From JAVDCA01 sp035764045 (GTDB lineage Bacteria > Pseudomonadota > Alphaproteobacteria > Rhizobiales > Xanthobacteraceae), in NCBI GenBank assembly GCA_035764045.1, contig DASTZX010000118.1:1-64000 (forward strand): 64,000 nucleotides of DNA. Direction: 5' to 3'. Shown in pieces: positions 10,206 to 19,176 of the stretch (the stretch's first letter is position 1; every line of letters begins with the position of its first letter). The translations under genes and the position numbers were made by a program. Under the pieces are notes generated by a model. It ran no database searches and was not told where the DNA came from. It worked only from the letters and a program-made list of their open reading frames with translations.

Positions 10206-11336
10206 TCACTCCTTAACCTTACCGGGCGTCAGCCCCGCCACTCGCAGCACGAGGGCGGCGAGCCGGTCGGCGGCATCGAGCGCGCCGATCGCGCGAGCCC
10301 GCTGCGCCATGCCGGCCAGCATCTCGGGTTCCGCCGCGATCCGGGCGATTTCCGAGGCAAGCTTCTCGGGCGTAAAGGCCGCCTGGTCAATCCTTATCGC
10401 CCCGCCCGCTCGTTCCAGCATTAACGCGTTCGCGAGCTGGTCCTGATCGAGCGCATGCGGCAGCGGAACGAGGATCGCGGGCCGGCCGATGGCGGCGAGC
10501 TCGGCGACCGTCGAGGCGCCCGAGCGGCTCACCACCAGGTGGCTCGCCGCGATGCGCGCCGGCAGGTCGGGAAAGAACGGCGCGACCTCCGCCTGCACTC
10601 CGAGTCGCGCAAATGTCGCGCGCACCCGCTCGATGTCCTCCGCCCGCGCCTGCTGCGTGACCAGGAGCTGGGCGCGGAGCGCGACGGGCAGAAGCTCGAT
10701 CGCAGGCGGCACGATATCGGCCATGATGCGGGCGCCCTGGCTGCCGCCGAACACGAGCAGCTTCAGCGATCCCGGCCGGCCAGGGGCCGCGTAGGCGATC
10801 TTGGCGGCGGCGACCACCGCCGGACGCACCGGATTGCCGGTATGCGTCGCCTTGGCCGAGAGCGCCGGCGTCTTGTCGAGCACGCCCGGAAAGCTGGTCG
10901 CGATGGCCGTCACGCGTGGCGCCAGGAACCGGTTGGCGCGGCCCATCACCCCGTTCTGCTCATGGATCAAAGTCGGGACGCTACGCCAGGCCGCGGCGAT
11001 GAGGGGCGGCACCGTCGGATAGCCGCCGAAGCCGATCACCGCCGCCGGACGCAGCCGGCCGAGGAGAGTGAACGCCTGCGCGGTGCCCAGGGCGAGGCGC
11101 AATCCGGTACGCGCCAACGACACGGGATCGCGCCCGCGCACGGTCGCGCTCGGAATGATGTGGGTCTCGCGGGCCGGGAATTTCTGCCCGAACAGCGCGG
11201 CTCGCTCATCGGTCGCGAGATCGACCGCAACGCCGCGCGCGCCGAGGGCGGCGCTCAGCGCCTCGGCGGGAAACAGATGCCCGCCGGTCCCGCCGGCCGC
11301 CACGACCACCAGCGGCACGGCCGCATCATGTGCCAT
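10206..11336 (-). CDS. murG: Lipid II synthase MurG
   Basis: MurG transfers GlcNAc from UDP-GlcNAc to lipid I on the inner face of the membrane, making lipid II. The protein has 376 residues. It opens with the glycine-rich VVVAAGGTGGHLFPAEALSA, has VIGFGGYPTVPPLIAA in the acceptor domain, and GGSQGARIM plus the donor-binding block DLPARIAASHLVVSRSGAST. Its ATG overlaps the ftsW stop by one base (TGATG), so it is translationally coupled to ftsW. An upstream extension of the frame is only the shadow of ftsW. Confidence 0.96.
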   Translation of the reverse strand: MAHDAAVPLVVVAAGGTGGHLFPAEALSAALGARGVAVDLATDERAALFGQKFPARETHIIPSATVRGRDPVSLARTGLRLALGTAQAFTLLGRLRPAAVIGFGGYPTVPPLIAAAWRSVPTLIHEQNGVMGRANRFLAPRVTAIATSFPGVLDKTPALSAKATHTGNPVRPAVVAAAKIAYAAPGRPGSLKLLVFGGSQGARIMADIVPPAIELLPVALRAQLLVTQQARAEDIERVRATFARLGVQAEVAPFFPDLPARIAASHLVVSRSGASTVAELAAIGRPAILVPLPHALDQDQLANALMLERAGGAIRIDQAAFTPEKLASEIARIAAEPEMLAGMAQRARAIGALDAADRLAALVLRVAGLTPGKVKE

Positions 11337-12487
11337 CAGGCCGGGCTCCCGGCGAGCGCCGGTGCGGCGCTGCCGATGATTTCCGCACGCGGCCGCCCTC
11401 GCGTCAGCGCCAGCAGCATTCCCATGCCGTAGGCGAGCGAGATGATGGACGACCCGCCGTAGGAGATGAATGGCAATGTCATGCCTTTGGCCGGGATGAG
11501 CGAGAGATTGACCGCCATGTTGATCGCGGATTGTGCGCCGAACAGGATCGCGAGGCCGGCGGCGCCGAAGCGCGCGAACGCATCGTCGCTGCGCATTGCG
11601 CGGGTGAGCGCGCGCAGCACGATGAAGGTGAAGAGAGCCACCAGAATCAAACACAGCACGATACCGAACTCCTCGGCGCCGACCGCGAACACGAAATCCG
11701 CGTGCGCATCGGGCAGATAGCGCTTGACGGTTCCCTCCCCCGGCCCGCGGCCGAACCAGCCGCCGTGGCGGAACGCCTCGAGCGCAGTGTCGATCTGAAA
11801 CGTGTCGCCCGAGGCCGGATCGAGGAACCGCTGAATGCGGCGCATCACATAGGGCACCGTGAAATAGGCGCCCGCAAGGCCGGCAAGCGCGGCGCCGCCG
11901 AGCCCCAGCACCCATACCACCCGCATCCCGGCGATGAAGAACAGCGCCCCCCAGACCAGCGCGACCAGCATGGTCTGGCCGAAGTCGGGCTGGCGCACGA
12001 GTGCCGTGACGGTCGCGCCAAGGATAAGCAGCGCAAGGGTATTCGCCGGCATCTCCGGCTTCTTGGAGGACTCGGCAAAGAGCCAGGCGATCAGGATCAC
12101 GAAGGCGGGCTTCAGGAACTCGGAGGGCTGGATGTTGACGCCGAGCAGCACGATCCAGCGCCGCGCGCCCTTTACCTCGGCGCCCATATGCGGGGTAAGC
12201 AGCACCATCACGAAGGCGACCGCGAAGATGACGAGCGCGATGCGCCGGATCTGTCGCGGGGGAAGGAAGGACGTCGCGATCATCACGGCGACGGCCGGCA
12301 GCAGATACATCACGTGCCGGTGCACGAAATAGAATGGATCGAGTCCGAGCCGCGCCGCGACCGGCGGGCTCGCGGCGAGCGACAGGATGAGACCGGCCAG
12401 CATCACGCCGATCAGCGCCGCGAGGAGCGGCCGGTCGACCGTCCACCACCAGTCCGCGAACGGCGTGCGTTGGGCGCGCGAAACCAT
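11336..12487 (-). CDS. ftsW: Septal peptidoglycan polymerase FtsW (SEDS family)
   Basis: FtsW is the SEDS glycosyltransferase that works with FtsI (PBP3) in septal wall synthesis. The 383-residue protein is polytopic, with about ten hydrophobic helices. It shows SEDS blocks VNIQPSEFLKPAFVILIAW, QPDFGQTMLVALVWG and MTLPFISYGGSS. The start at MVSRAQRTPF has a strong GGAGG site seven bases upstream. In this window ftsW is the first gene of its transcription unit. Its usual upstream neighbour murD is 14.4 kb away, so it must use a promoter in 12488-12680 or read-through from the aldolase gene. Confidence 0.95.
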   Translation of the reverse strand: MVSRAQRTPFADWWWTVDRPLLAALIGVMLAGLILSLAASPPVAARLGLDPFYFVHRHVMYLLPAVAVMIATSFLPPRQIRRIALVIFAVAFVMVLLTPHMGAEVKGARRWIVLLGVNIQPSEFLKPAFVILIAWLFAESSKKPEMPANTLALLILGATVTALVRQPDFGQTMLVALVWGALFFIAGMRVVWVLGLGGAALAGLAGAYFTVPYVMRRIQRFLDPASGDTFQIDTALEAFRHGGWFGRGPGEGTVKRYLPDAHADFVFAVGAEEFGIVLCLILVALFTFIVLRALTRAMRSDDAFARFGAAGLAILFGAQSAINMAVNLSLIPAKGMTLPFISYGGSSIISLAYGMGMLLALTRGRPRAEIIGSAAPALAGSPA

Positions 12488-12619
12488 GGAGCCTCCGGGC
12501 GGCAGGAATGGGTGGTGCCGGGCAAGTATGGTTGGCGGGGGGTTAAGGAAAAATTGAGAATTGGCGCCGGCTTCCGCCCGGATTGGACGTGGAAACTCGA
12601 TCCGACCGGCCTGCAGCAC

Positions 12620-12657
12620 GGAGGGAACGCCGCGAGATCCGCTGCGGCGGTCCCTCC
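12620..12657. other. Long inverted repeat between the aldolase gene and ftsW
   Basis: GGAGGGAaCGCCGC pairs with GCGGCGgTCCCTCC around a ten-base loop. It lies just after the aldolase stop on the minus strand. No T-run follows on either strand, so it is not a classical intrinsic terminator. It could attenuate read-through into ftsW. The rest of the 193-base gap has an AT-rich patch near 12545-12560 that may hold the ftsW promoter. Confidence 0.5.
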
Positions 12658-12680
12658 ATCACCCGCCGCCGCGTGCGGGC

Positions 12681-13385
12681 TTAGAGGCCCTCCCTCCGCT
12701 TCGCCCGCCGCACGAGGTAGTCGAAATTGACCTTGAACTGATCCGGCCGGCTGATGTCGTGCCGGAGCTGCTCGATGTCGGCGCGCGGAAACTCCTTGGC
12801 CGGCGGACCGGCCGCCTGGGTGACGAGCTGAATCATCGCGGCGTTTTCCAGCATGATGGTCGAGATCACCGTCTCCTCGATGCTTGCGGTCGCGACCACG
12901 ACCCCATGGCTCTTGAGCAGCACACCGCGCCCGGCCCCGAGTGCGCGGGCCACGCCGGCGCCCATCTCAGGCGTGCGAATGAGGTTGATGGTGTCGTCGT
13001 AAAGCCCGAGCGAATCGTAAAAAAGCGCGCTCGGCTGGCTGACGCATCGCAGCGGTCGGCCGCTGGATGAGAGCGCGATCGAATAGGGCGGATGGGTGTG
13101 CAGCACGCAGCTGACGTCGCGGCGCGCTTTGAGGATCTCGGAGTGGATGTAGACCTCGCTGTGGCGCCGGGCCTTGCCCGCCACCACGTTGCCGTCGAGA
13201 TCGATGGTCAGGATATTGTCGAAGGTGATCTCGTCCAGTCCGATGCTGTGCGCCTTCATGAAAAAGCGTCCCGGGTCGTCGGGCAGCCGCATCGAGATAT
13301 GGCCACGCGTGAAATCGTCCTGCCCCTCCCCGACCAGCACCTTGCCGGCCCAGATCATCGTCTCCTTGATCTCGTCATGCGTCAT
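12681..13385 (-). CDS. Class II aldolase/adducin family protein
   Basis: The 234-residue protein belongs to the class II aldolase/adducin fold, which includes fuculose-phosphate and ribulose-phosphate enzymes. The zinc-binding and catalytic pattern is visible: FTRGHISMRLPDD near the N-terminus, HTHPPYSIALSSSG in the middle and LLKSHGVVVATASIEET further on. These enzymes usually cleave or epimerise phosphorylated sugars, but many members have no known substrate and this sequence does not fix one. It is transcribed toward ftsW and follows an amidohydrolase gene on the same strand, separated by a repeat. It is the first gene on the ftsW side of the insertion that splits the dcw cluster. Confidence 0.85.
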   Translation of the reverse strand: MTHDEIKETMIWAGKVLVGEGQDDFTRGHISMRLPDDPGRFFMKAHSIGLDEITFDNILTIDLDGNVVAGKARRHSEVYIHSEILKARRDVSCVLHTHPPYSIALSSSGRPLRCVSQPSALFYDSLGLYDDTINLIRTPEMGAGVARALGAGRGVLLKSHGVVVATASIEETVISTIMLENAAMIQLVTQAAGPPAKEFPRADIEQLRHDISRPDQFKVNFDYLVRRAKRREGL

Positions 13386-13406
13386 GCGTCACTCCAACCC
13401 TGAAGA

Positions 13407-13499
13407 CCGTCATGGCCGGGCTCGTCCCGGCCATCCACGTCCATGTACCGCCCGTTTGAAGCAAGACGCGGACGCGCGGGTCAAGCCCGCGGACGGCGG
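13407..13499. repeat. Palindromic intergenic repeat (GTCATGGCCGGG type)
   Basis: The left part, GTCATGGCCGGGCTCG followed by TCCCGGCCATCCACG, forms an imperfect hairpin. The right part contains CGCGGGTCAAGCCCGCGG, a second hairpin. I recognise this as a very common rhizobial intergenic repeat. It fills almost the whole gap between the amidohydrolase and aldolase genes. Confidence 0.7.
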
Positions 13500-13523
13500 C
13501 ATGTTTGCGTGATGCAGCCCGCA

Positions 13524-14720
13524 TTAGTGGCCTGCGCCGGAAAAGTCGCGGGGCAGGTCGCAGCGTGCGACGCGCACCTTGCGGGTGGTTGCCGGCGTGT
13601 TGCGGCTGCGGCCGACGAAGCGCGGTTCGCCGCCGGCGATCACGGCGCCGATCGCCGCGATGTCCCCGTTGCGGATCGCGCCGAGCGCGGTCTCCTGAGT
13701 GCCACCTTCGGGGGCATCGATAAGCACGACGTCGGCGGCCTTGCCGGGCGCGAGCCGGCCGGCATCGAGGCGGTAGACCCGCGCGTTGCTGCCCGTGGCG
13801 GCGGCGATCGCCCGCTCGGGCGCGATCCCGCCCAGGCTCGCGAGGTGGGCGATGGTGTAGAGCATGCCGAGCGGCATGACGCCGGAGCCGGTCGGCGTGT
13901 CGGTCGCAATGATGAGGCGCTGGAACGCCTTGTGGCGCTCGGCGAGCGCAGCGCAGAGCAGCGCGGTGCGCAGATTGCCGGCCGTGCAGATCTGGAGCGC
14001 GATGCCGCTCTCGAGGATGATGCGCTCGAAATCGCTGTCCGGCATCGCGGTCGGCCCGCCGTTGATGTGGAACGACACATCGGGCTGCAGCGCCAGGAGA
14101 TGGTCGCCGGTGATCGCACCCGAGCCGGGGATCGAGGCGCCGCCAGTATGAACCGTGGTGATCATGCCGTGTGCGCGCGCCGCCGCGATCAGCGGCGCGT
14201 AATCGTAGGCGCTCGCGAAGGCGCCGAAGCCGGCTTTGGCCAGCCACACGCCCAGCTTCGCGATCTCGCCCAGGTCGTTGCCGGACAGGCCGGGCTCGAG
14301 AATCACCGAGCCGGCATGCACCCGCATCCCGCCCGGACGGAAATCCGCGAAGCATTTGTGGGCCGCGACCGCGAGTGCCTTGACTCCGTCCGCGTCGCGC
14401 GGCCGCCCGGGCACGTGCACCTCGGAGGCGCTGATCGCGGTGGTCACCCCGCCGTGAACGTAGCTCTCGAGGTAGCCGACGGTCTTCTGGCGCGGCGTGT
14501 AGTCGCCGAAGGTGATGTGCACGTGCGAATCGATGAGACCCGGTATCGCCGTGCTGCCGCCCGCATCGATCACCACGTCACAGCGTTCGACCTCGCGCGC
14601 CGAGGCGCTGCCGACGCTGACGATCCGGTCATCCTCGGTCAGGATGGCGTCGCCGGCCGCGAACGGCGCGTCGAGGTCTCCCGAGACGATCGAGCCGATG
14701 TTCACGATCGCGATGCGCAT
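13524..14720 (-). CDS. Amidohydrolase family protein, enamidase-like
   Basis: The 398-residue protein is a metal-dependent amidohydrolase whose motifs resemble enamidase, the enzyme that opens 6-oxo-tetrahydronicotinate in nicotinate fermentation. Visible blocks are GLIDSHVHITFGDYTPRQKT, VHGGVTTAISASEVHVPGRP, TVHTGGASIPGSGAITGDH, FHINGGPTAMP, ATDTPTGSGVMPLG and GKAADVVLIDAPEGG. From memory, enamidase bridges its two zinc ions with a Glu; the matching stretch here (GVWLAKAGFGAF) seems to have Lys, the more usual carboxylated bridging residue. No nicotinate hydroxylase is adjacent, so the substrate is open. It is monocistronic or paired with the downstream aldolase. Confidence 0.8.
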   Translation of the reverse strand: MRIAIVNIGSIVSGDLDAPFAAGDAILTEDDRIVSVGSASAREVERCDVVIDAGGSTAIPGLIDSHVHITFGDYTPRQKTVGYLESYVHGGVTTAISASEVHVPGRPRDADGVKALAVAAHKCFADFRPGGMRVHAGSVILEPGLSGNDLGEIAKLGVWLAKAGFGAFASAYDYAPLIAAARAHGMITTVHTGGASIPGSGAITGDHLLALQPDVSFHINGGPTAMPDSDFERIILESGIALQICTAGNLRTALLCAALAERHKAFQRLIIATDTPTGSGVMPLGMLYTIAHLASLGGIAPERAIAAATGSNARVYRLDAGRLAPGKAADVVLIDAPEGGTQETALGAIRNGDIAAIGAVIAGGEPRFVGRSRNTPATTRKVRVARCDLPRDFSGAGH

Positions 14721-14897
14721 CTGCGGCTAAATGCTTGTGCGGGCGGGGCGTCTCCCGTGAAGCCTACGCATCCGGGCGGTCCGCATCAACTCGGGTCGCC
14801 CACCCGCCGCCTATTTTCGAGCCGTGCTCGCTTCGCGAGTGCTTCTCCAGACAGGGAGGAGCAGGCAGAAATCGGCGGATTTCGCTATTCTGCGGCC

Positions 14898-16100
14898 ATG
14901 CTGCGCCTGTTCGCCCTGCTGATCGCAGTTTCCGCTTGCGTCATACCCGCTCGCGCCGACCCCATCGAAGAGGCGCTCGCGGCGGGCCCGCGCGTCAATG
15001 CCTTCGTGTCCGCGCTCTGGCCCGACGCAGAGAACCGGGGCATCACCCGGGCGACGTTCGAGCTCGCCCTGGGCGGCTTCACGCCCGACCCGCGGATCAT
15101 CGCCGCGACCCATCACGAGCCGGAATACAGCAGGCCGGCCGGCGCCTATCTGGATGCGCTCGCCTCCCCGTCGCGCATCGCGACGGGCGCCGCCAAGGCC
15201 GCGCAATGGGCCGCGGTGCTCGACCGCATCGAAGCGCAATATGGGGTGGAGCGCTGGGTCGTGCTGGCGCTATGGGGCATCGAGAGCTCGTTCGGCGGCA
15301 GCGCGGATCGATGGGACGTGTTTCGCTCGCTCGCGACGCTCGCCGAAGCGCACTACCGCGATCCCTACTTCCGCAACGAGCTCCTGGTTGCGCTCCGCAT
15401 CCTGCAGGAAGGGCACATCGCGCGTGACAAGATGCTCGGCTCCTGGGCCGGCGCCATGGGCCAACCGCAGTTCATGCCGTCGAGCTTCTACCAATATGCG
15501 GTCGATTTCTCCGGCGACGGCCGCCGCGACATCTGGACCAACGTGCCCGACGTGCTCGCCTCGATCGCGAACTACCTGTCGCGCAGCGGCTGGCGGCGCG
15601 GCCTGCCGTGGGGCTTCGAGGTCGCGCTGCCGCGCGGATTCGACTATCGCCGCAGCCGCGGCTCTTTCGCGGAATGGTCCGCGCTCGGGCTCAGGCGCGC
15701 CGACGGCGACGCGCTGCCGCGCGAGGGCGACGCCGTGCTGCTATTCCCCAGCGGGGCCGCAGGCCCGGCTTTCCTGGTGACCGAGAACTTCAACGTCATC
15801 AAGCTTTACAACAACTCCGATCTCTATGCCCTGGCCGCCGGCCACCTCGCCGATCGTATCCGTGGCGGCCGCGCTTTCCGCGCCGCCTGGCCGGCGTACG
15901 ACCCGCAGATCTCGCGCGAGGCCCGCATGGCCCTTCAGCGCAAGATGCGGGAGCTCGGCTATCGGGTGAACGATTCCGCCGGCCGCCTGGATTTCGCCCA
16001 GCGCGACATCATCCGCGAGCTGCAGGTCAAGTTGCGCATGACGCCCGACGGCCAACCGACGCCGGCCCTCCTCGGGCGGCTCGGAATTGTCGCGCGCTGA
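14898..16100 (+). CDS. Lytic murein transglycosylase, MltB family
   Basis: The 400-residue protein has a signal peptide (LRLFALLIAVSACVIPARA), so it is exported. It then has the SLT/MltB catalytic domain: VLALWGIESSFGG with the catalytic Glu at about residue 129, and GSWAGAMGQPQFMPSSFYQY. It ends in a peptidoglycan-binding-like domain (RKMRELGYRVNDSAGRLDF). Such enzymes cleave the MurNAc-GlcNAc bond with 1,6-anhydro ring formation during wall remodelling. It is close in role to the dcw genes on both sides but runs on the opposite strand. Family members may be lipoproteins; no convincing lipobox is visible here. Confidence 0.9.
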   Translation: MLRLFALLIAVSACVIPARADPIEEALAAGPRVNAFVSALWPDAENRGITRATFELALGGFTPDPRIIAATHHEPEYSRPAGAYLDALASPSRIATGAAKAAQWAAVLDRIEAQYGVERWVVLALWGIESSFGGSADRWDVFRSLATLAEAHYRDPYFRNELLVALRILQEGHIARDKMLGSWAGAMGQPQFMPSSFYQYAVDFSGDGRRDIWTNVPDVLASIANYLSRSGWRRGLPWGFEVALPRGFDYRRSRGSFAEWSALGLRRADGDALPREGDAVLLFPSGAAGPAFLVTENFNVIKLYNNSDLYALAAGHLADRIRGGRAFRAAWPAYDPQISREARMALQRKMRELGYRVNDSAGRLDFAQRDIIRELQVKLRMTPDGQPTPALLGRLGIVAR

Positions 16101-16234
16101 CGCTTCCGGCGAAGTGGGGACCGGTTCGCCGGGAAGACGACGCGCCAATCCGTAAATTCGCGCCTGTTGTCTCGCCTGTCGGGGCATGCTCTATCGCGGG
16201 AACAGCAGCCAGCCGGACCAACCCGGAGAAATCC

Positions 16235-17311
16235 ATGGGCACCAATCGGGTCTATCGCGTAGCGGTCATTCCGGGCGATGGCATCGGCAAGGAGGTCATG
16301 CCGGAGGGCGTGCGCGCGCTCGAGGCAGCCGCAAAACGCTACGGTTTCGAGCTGCGGCAGGACTGGTTCGATTTCGCCAGCTACGACTACTACGCCAAGC
16401 ACGAGCGCATGATGCCGGAAGACTGGAAGGAGAAGATCGGCGGTCATGATGCGATCTTCTTCGGCGCCGTCGGCTGGCCGGCGAAAATTCCCGACCACAT
16501 CTCACTTTGGGGCTCACTCATCCAGTTTCGCCGCGAGTTCGACCAATATGTGAACTTGCGCCCGGTCCGCCTGATGCCCGGCGTCCCCTGCCCCCTCGCC
16601 AACCGCAAGCCGGGCGACATCGATTTCTGGGTGGTTCGTGAGAACACCGAGGGCGAGTATTCCTCGATCGGCGGCCGCATGTTCCCGGGCACCGAGCGCG
16701 AGGTGGTGATCCAGGAGACGGTGATGAGCCGGGTCGGCGTCGACCGCGTGCTCAAGTTCGCCTTCGAGCTCGCCCATTCCCGGCCGAAGAAGCACCTCAC
16801 CTCGGCGACCAAGTCGAACGGCATCTCGATCACCATGCCGTATTGGGACGAGCGGGTGAAGGCGATGGCCGCCAATTATCCCGACATCCGCTGGGACCAG
16901 TACCATATCGACATCCTCACCGCGCAGTTCGTCCTCAACCCCGACCGCTTCGACGTGGTGGTCGCCTCGAACCTGTTCGGCGACATCCTGTCCGACCTCG
17001 GGCCGGCCTGTACCGGCACGATTGGCATCGCGCCCTCGGGCAACATCAATCCGGAGCGGAAATATCCTTCGGTATTCGAGCCGGTGCACGGCTCCGCGCC
17101 CGACATTGCCGGCCAGGGCATCGCCAATCCGGTCGGCCAGATCTGGTCCGGCGCCATGATGCTCGAGCACCTGGGCGAAAGCGAAGCCGCCCACGCGATC
17201 GTGGCTGCGATTCAAAAGGTACTGCCGCAACAGAAGCTGCGCACCCGCGACCTGCAGGGCAGTGCCGACACCGTGACCTCCGGGAAAGCGATCGCCGAAG
17301 CGCTGGGATAA
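16235..17311 (+). CDS. Tartrate dehydrogenase/decarboxylase or D-malate dehydrogenase
   Basis: The 358-residue protein is a beta-decarboxylating dehydrogenase of the isocitrate/isopropylmalate dehydrogenase family, closest in pattern to TtuC/DmlA. It has the NAD-binding start AVIPGDGIGKEVMPEGVRAL, the subfamily-like stretch DWFDFASYDYYAKHERMMPEDW, FWVVRENTEGEYSSIGGR, ASNLFGDILSDLGPACTG and FEPVHGSAPDIAGQGIANPV. The long tyrosine-rich N-terminal stretch separates it from LeuB. A GGAGAA ribosome site lies before the ATG. Substrate (tartrate, D-malate or a related hydroxy acid) cannot be settled from sequence alone. Confidence 0.87.
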   Translation: MGTNRVYRVAVIPGDGIGKEVMPEGVRALEAAAKRYGFELRQDWFDFASYDYYAKHERMMPEDWKEKIGGHDAIFFGAVGWPAKIPDHISLWGSLIQFRREFDQYVNLRPVRLMPGVPCPLANRKPGDIDFWVVRENTEGEYSSIGGRMFPGTEREVVIQETVMSRVGVDRVLKFAFELAHSRPKKHLTSATKSNGISITMPYWDERVKAMAANYPDIRWDQYHIDILTAQFVLNPDRFDVVVASNLFGDILSDLGPACTGTIGIAPSGNINPERKYPSVFEPVHGSAPDIAGQGIANPVGQIWSGAMMLEHLGESEAAHAIVAAIQKVLPQQKLRTRDLQGSADTVTSGKAIAEALG

Positions 17312-17374
17312 TAAGGCCCGGAACCTCCAAGGATATTTGCCCGAGAGTGCGGCGTCTGCTCGCAGGCCCCCGCG

Positions 17375-17400
17375 GGAACCATTGTGAGGGCCTGCGCGTC
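17375..17400 (+). promoter_or_regulatory. Possible EcfG-type promoter upstream of the Crp/Fnr gene
   Basis: GGAAC, 17 bases, then CGTC. This is one mismatch from the alphaproteobacterial general stress consensus GGAAC-N16/17-CGTT. It lies about 70 bases upstream of the regulator start. A single short match is weak on its own. Confidence 0.35.
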
Positions 17401-17467
17401 ATTTCGTCGGGGGGGCTTTGCGGTCCTTCGGGCCCAAGGCAAGATCACTCGTCCATCGGGCGACACC

Positions 17468-18268
17468 ATGCGCATCAGCATATCGGATGCCGGTCTCGTA
17501 CTGCCGCAGAGCGGCTTACAAACCGGCCACGCAGAGTCCACTACCCGGCCGCGGCCGGACACCCTCCCGGGCATTCGTAACCGGCTGTTGCAGAAATTGC
17601 CGCAGCGCGAAATGCAAACCCTGATGCGGCGGGCCGAACGCGTCGAGCTCCGTCCGCGCCAGATCCTGCATCACTGGAATATGCCGATGCGCGACGTGTA
17701 CTTCGTCGAGCAGGGCCTCGTGTCGGTCTCCGTGAAGATCAGCCGCGACTGCGCGGTCGAGGGATGGCTGATCGGATCGGAGGGGATGACGGGCGTCCCA
17801 GTGCTGTTCGGCGACCGGGACAATCCGCCGTTTCGACGCGTCGTCCAGGTCGGCGGCGTGGCACTGAGGATCGCCTCGCATGACCTGCTCGCCGCGATGG
17901 ACGAACTGGAGACGCTGAACAGCCTCTTTCTGCGTTATGCGCAGTTCGTCTTGTGCCAGAGCTCGCAATGGGGCGCCTGCAATGCGCACCATAGCCTCAA
18001 GCAGCGCATGGGCCGCTGGCTGCTCGCGGCCTCCGACGCGCTCGAATCGGACCGCCTGCCCGTGACGCACCAACTCCTCGCCCGTCTCCTCGGCGTGCGG
18101 CGGGCGGGCGTGTCGGAATGCCTGAACGCGATGGAAGCCCGGGGCATCATCCGTAATACCCGCAGCCTCATCCAAATCACCGAGCCCGACGCGCTGCGCG
18201 CAATGTCGTGCGACTGCCACCGCCTCGTCCAGCGCGACTATCGTCGCCTCTTCCAGACAGAAGAATAG
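17468..18268 (+). CDS. Crp/Fnr family transcriptional regulator
   Basis: The 266-residue protein has an N-terminal cyclic-nucleotide-binding-like beta-barrel (RQILHHWNMPMRDVYFVEQGLVSV and GWLIGSEGMTGVPVLFGDRD). Its C-terminal winged helix is of the Crp type (LPVTHQLLARLLGVRRAGVSECLNAMEARGII). No Fnr-type Cys cluster is seen, so it is probably not an oxygen-sensing Fnr. The start at MRISISDAG is chosen, although the frame is open further upstream. It converges on a membrane protein gene, with a shared hairpin between them. Its targets are unknown; adjacent stress-like genes are candidates. Confidence 0.85.
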   Translation: MRISISDAGLVLPQSGLQTGHAESTTRPRPDTLPGIRNRLLQKLPQREMQTLMRRAERVELRPRQILHHWNMPMRDVYFVEQGLVSVSVKISRDCAVEGWLIGSEGMTGVPVLFGDRDNPPFRRVVQVGGVALRIASHDLLAAMDELETLNSLFLRYAQFVLCQSSQWGACNAHHSLKQRMGRWLLAASDALESDRLPVTHQLLARLLGVRRAGVSECLNAMEARGIIRNTRSLIQITEPDALRAMSCDCHRLVQRDYRRLFQTEE

Positions 18269-18277
18269 GCAAAGAAA

Positions 18278-18305
18278 AGCAGCGGCGCGTTGCCGCGCCG
18301 CTGCT
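18278..18305 (-). terminator. Intrinsic terminator of the membrane protein gene
   Basis: A perfect 12-bp stem (AGCAGCGGCGCG with CGCGCCGCTGCT) and a four-base loop are followed on the minus strand by TTTTCTTT. It lies about 18 bases after the stop of the minus-strand gene at 18323. On the plus strand the stem may also help end the Crp/Fnr transcript, but there is no T-run on that side. Confidence 0.85.
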
Positions 18306-18322
18306 ACCTCGCTCAACCTGCC

Positions 18323-19003
18323 TTACGGAAGGACGCGCGCACGCGTCTCCGGCTCGGACGACGGCATGAAGCCGAGCACGATCCCGCTCAGCGTGCTGCC
18401 GCTCAAGACGATGGTCGCGCCGAGCACGATCAACGCGGACATCACCAGCGTCGCCGGGTAGATCCCGGTGATCGCCAGAATGCCGAGGATGATCGCGGTC
18501 AGTCCTGCCAGCAGCTGGACGCCCGCCGATCCCGACGCCATCTCGCCGGCGACGAACGAGCTCGCGCCCTGCGTCCGCATCACGGCCGAGCGGAGCGTGT
18601 AGAGCTGCCGGACCGAATTGCTGCTGAGCAGCAGCGCACCGCCGAATGCGATCACAGCCGCCGAAGTCAGCGTCATCGCGGCGATTCCGACCAGCGCTAG
18701 TACGCCAAGAACGATGCCCGCGGCTCCAACCAGGAACAGCGCGGAAAGACCGCCCACGCCGAACTGGTCAGCCGAGACGCCGACTGGAAGACTGATCTGC
18801 GCATAGTCGGACACCATCGCGCCGCCTTGGATCAGAAGGGCAGCGCCGAACACTATGACGGCGATCGGCGCCAGGATGTCTTCGCGTACGCCGGCGAGCC
18901 CGACGATCGCCAGAACGACTGTTGCTAGGCCACCGATCGCATCGACGAGGCCGCCATACGCGGCGGTTTCCGTCCCGACGGTTCCAGAGAAAGTGGTGCT
19001 CAT
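18323..19003 (-). CDS. Multi-pass membrane protein of unknown function
   Basis: This 226-residue protein has about six hydrophobic helices arranged as repeated short hairpins, for example TVVLAIVGLAG, LAPIAVIVFGAALLIQGG and AAMTLTSAAVIAFGGALLL. I do not recognise a named family. The start at MSTTFSGTVG has a GGAG ribosome site; the frame upstream of it looks like a shadow. A match to the EcfG promoter consensus lies about 150 bases upstream and a clear intrinsic terminator follows. It is therefore probably a single-gene unit, possibly stress-induced. Confidence 0.75.
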   Translation of the reverse strand: MSTTFSGTVGTETAAYGGLVDAIGGLATVVLAIVGLAGVREDILAPIAVIVFGAALLIQGGAMVSDYAQISLPVGVSADQFGVGGLSALFLVGAAGIVLGVLALVGIAAMTLTSAAVIAFGGALLLSSNSVRQLYTLRSAVMRTQGASSFVAGEMASGSAGVQLLAGLTAIILGILAITGIYPATLVMSALIVLGATIVLSGSTLSGIVLGFMPSSEPETRARVLP

Positions 19004-19150
19004 GGAGAACTCCTGCTCGTTTGGCGGAACTTCAGCGCGTGCGCCAAAGCGTCCTGCGAGGGCAAGCCGACGTGAGTCGGTCATGGAGTCGGTGAGACGC
19101 TGATCGCGCTCGGGCCAAGCCCCGCTGAAATCTCTCCCCTCTAAATGAGA

Positions 19151-19176
19151 AACGGGTTCAAGCGTGGCGTAGTTCC
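19151..19176 (-). promoter_or_regulatory. EcfG-type promoter match facing the membrane protein gene
   Basis: Read on the minus strand: GGAAC, 17 bases, CGTT, an exact match to the GGAAC-N16/17-CGTT consensus of alphaproteobacterial general stress promoters. It would give a leader of about 140 bases. About one such match is expected by chance in 64 kb, so position and context carry the argument. Confidence 0.5.

Noticed and set aside
12620..12657. Inverted repeat as an intrinsic terminator of the aldolase gene
   Set aside because: There is no T-run after either side, so it is listed only as an inverted repeat.
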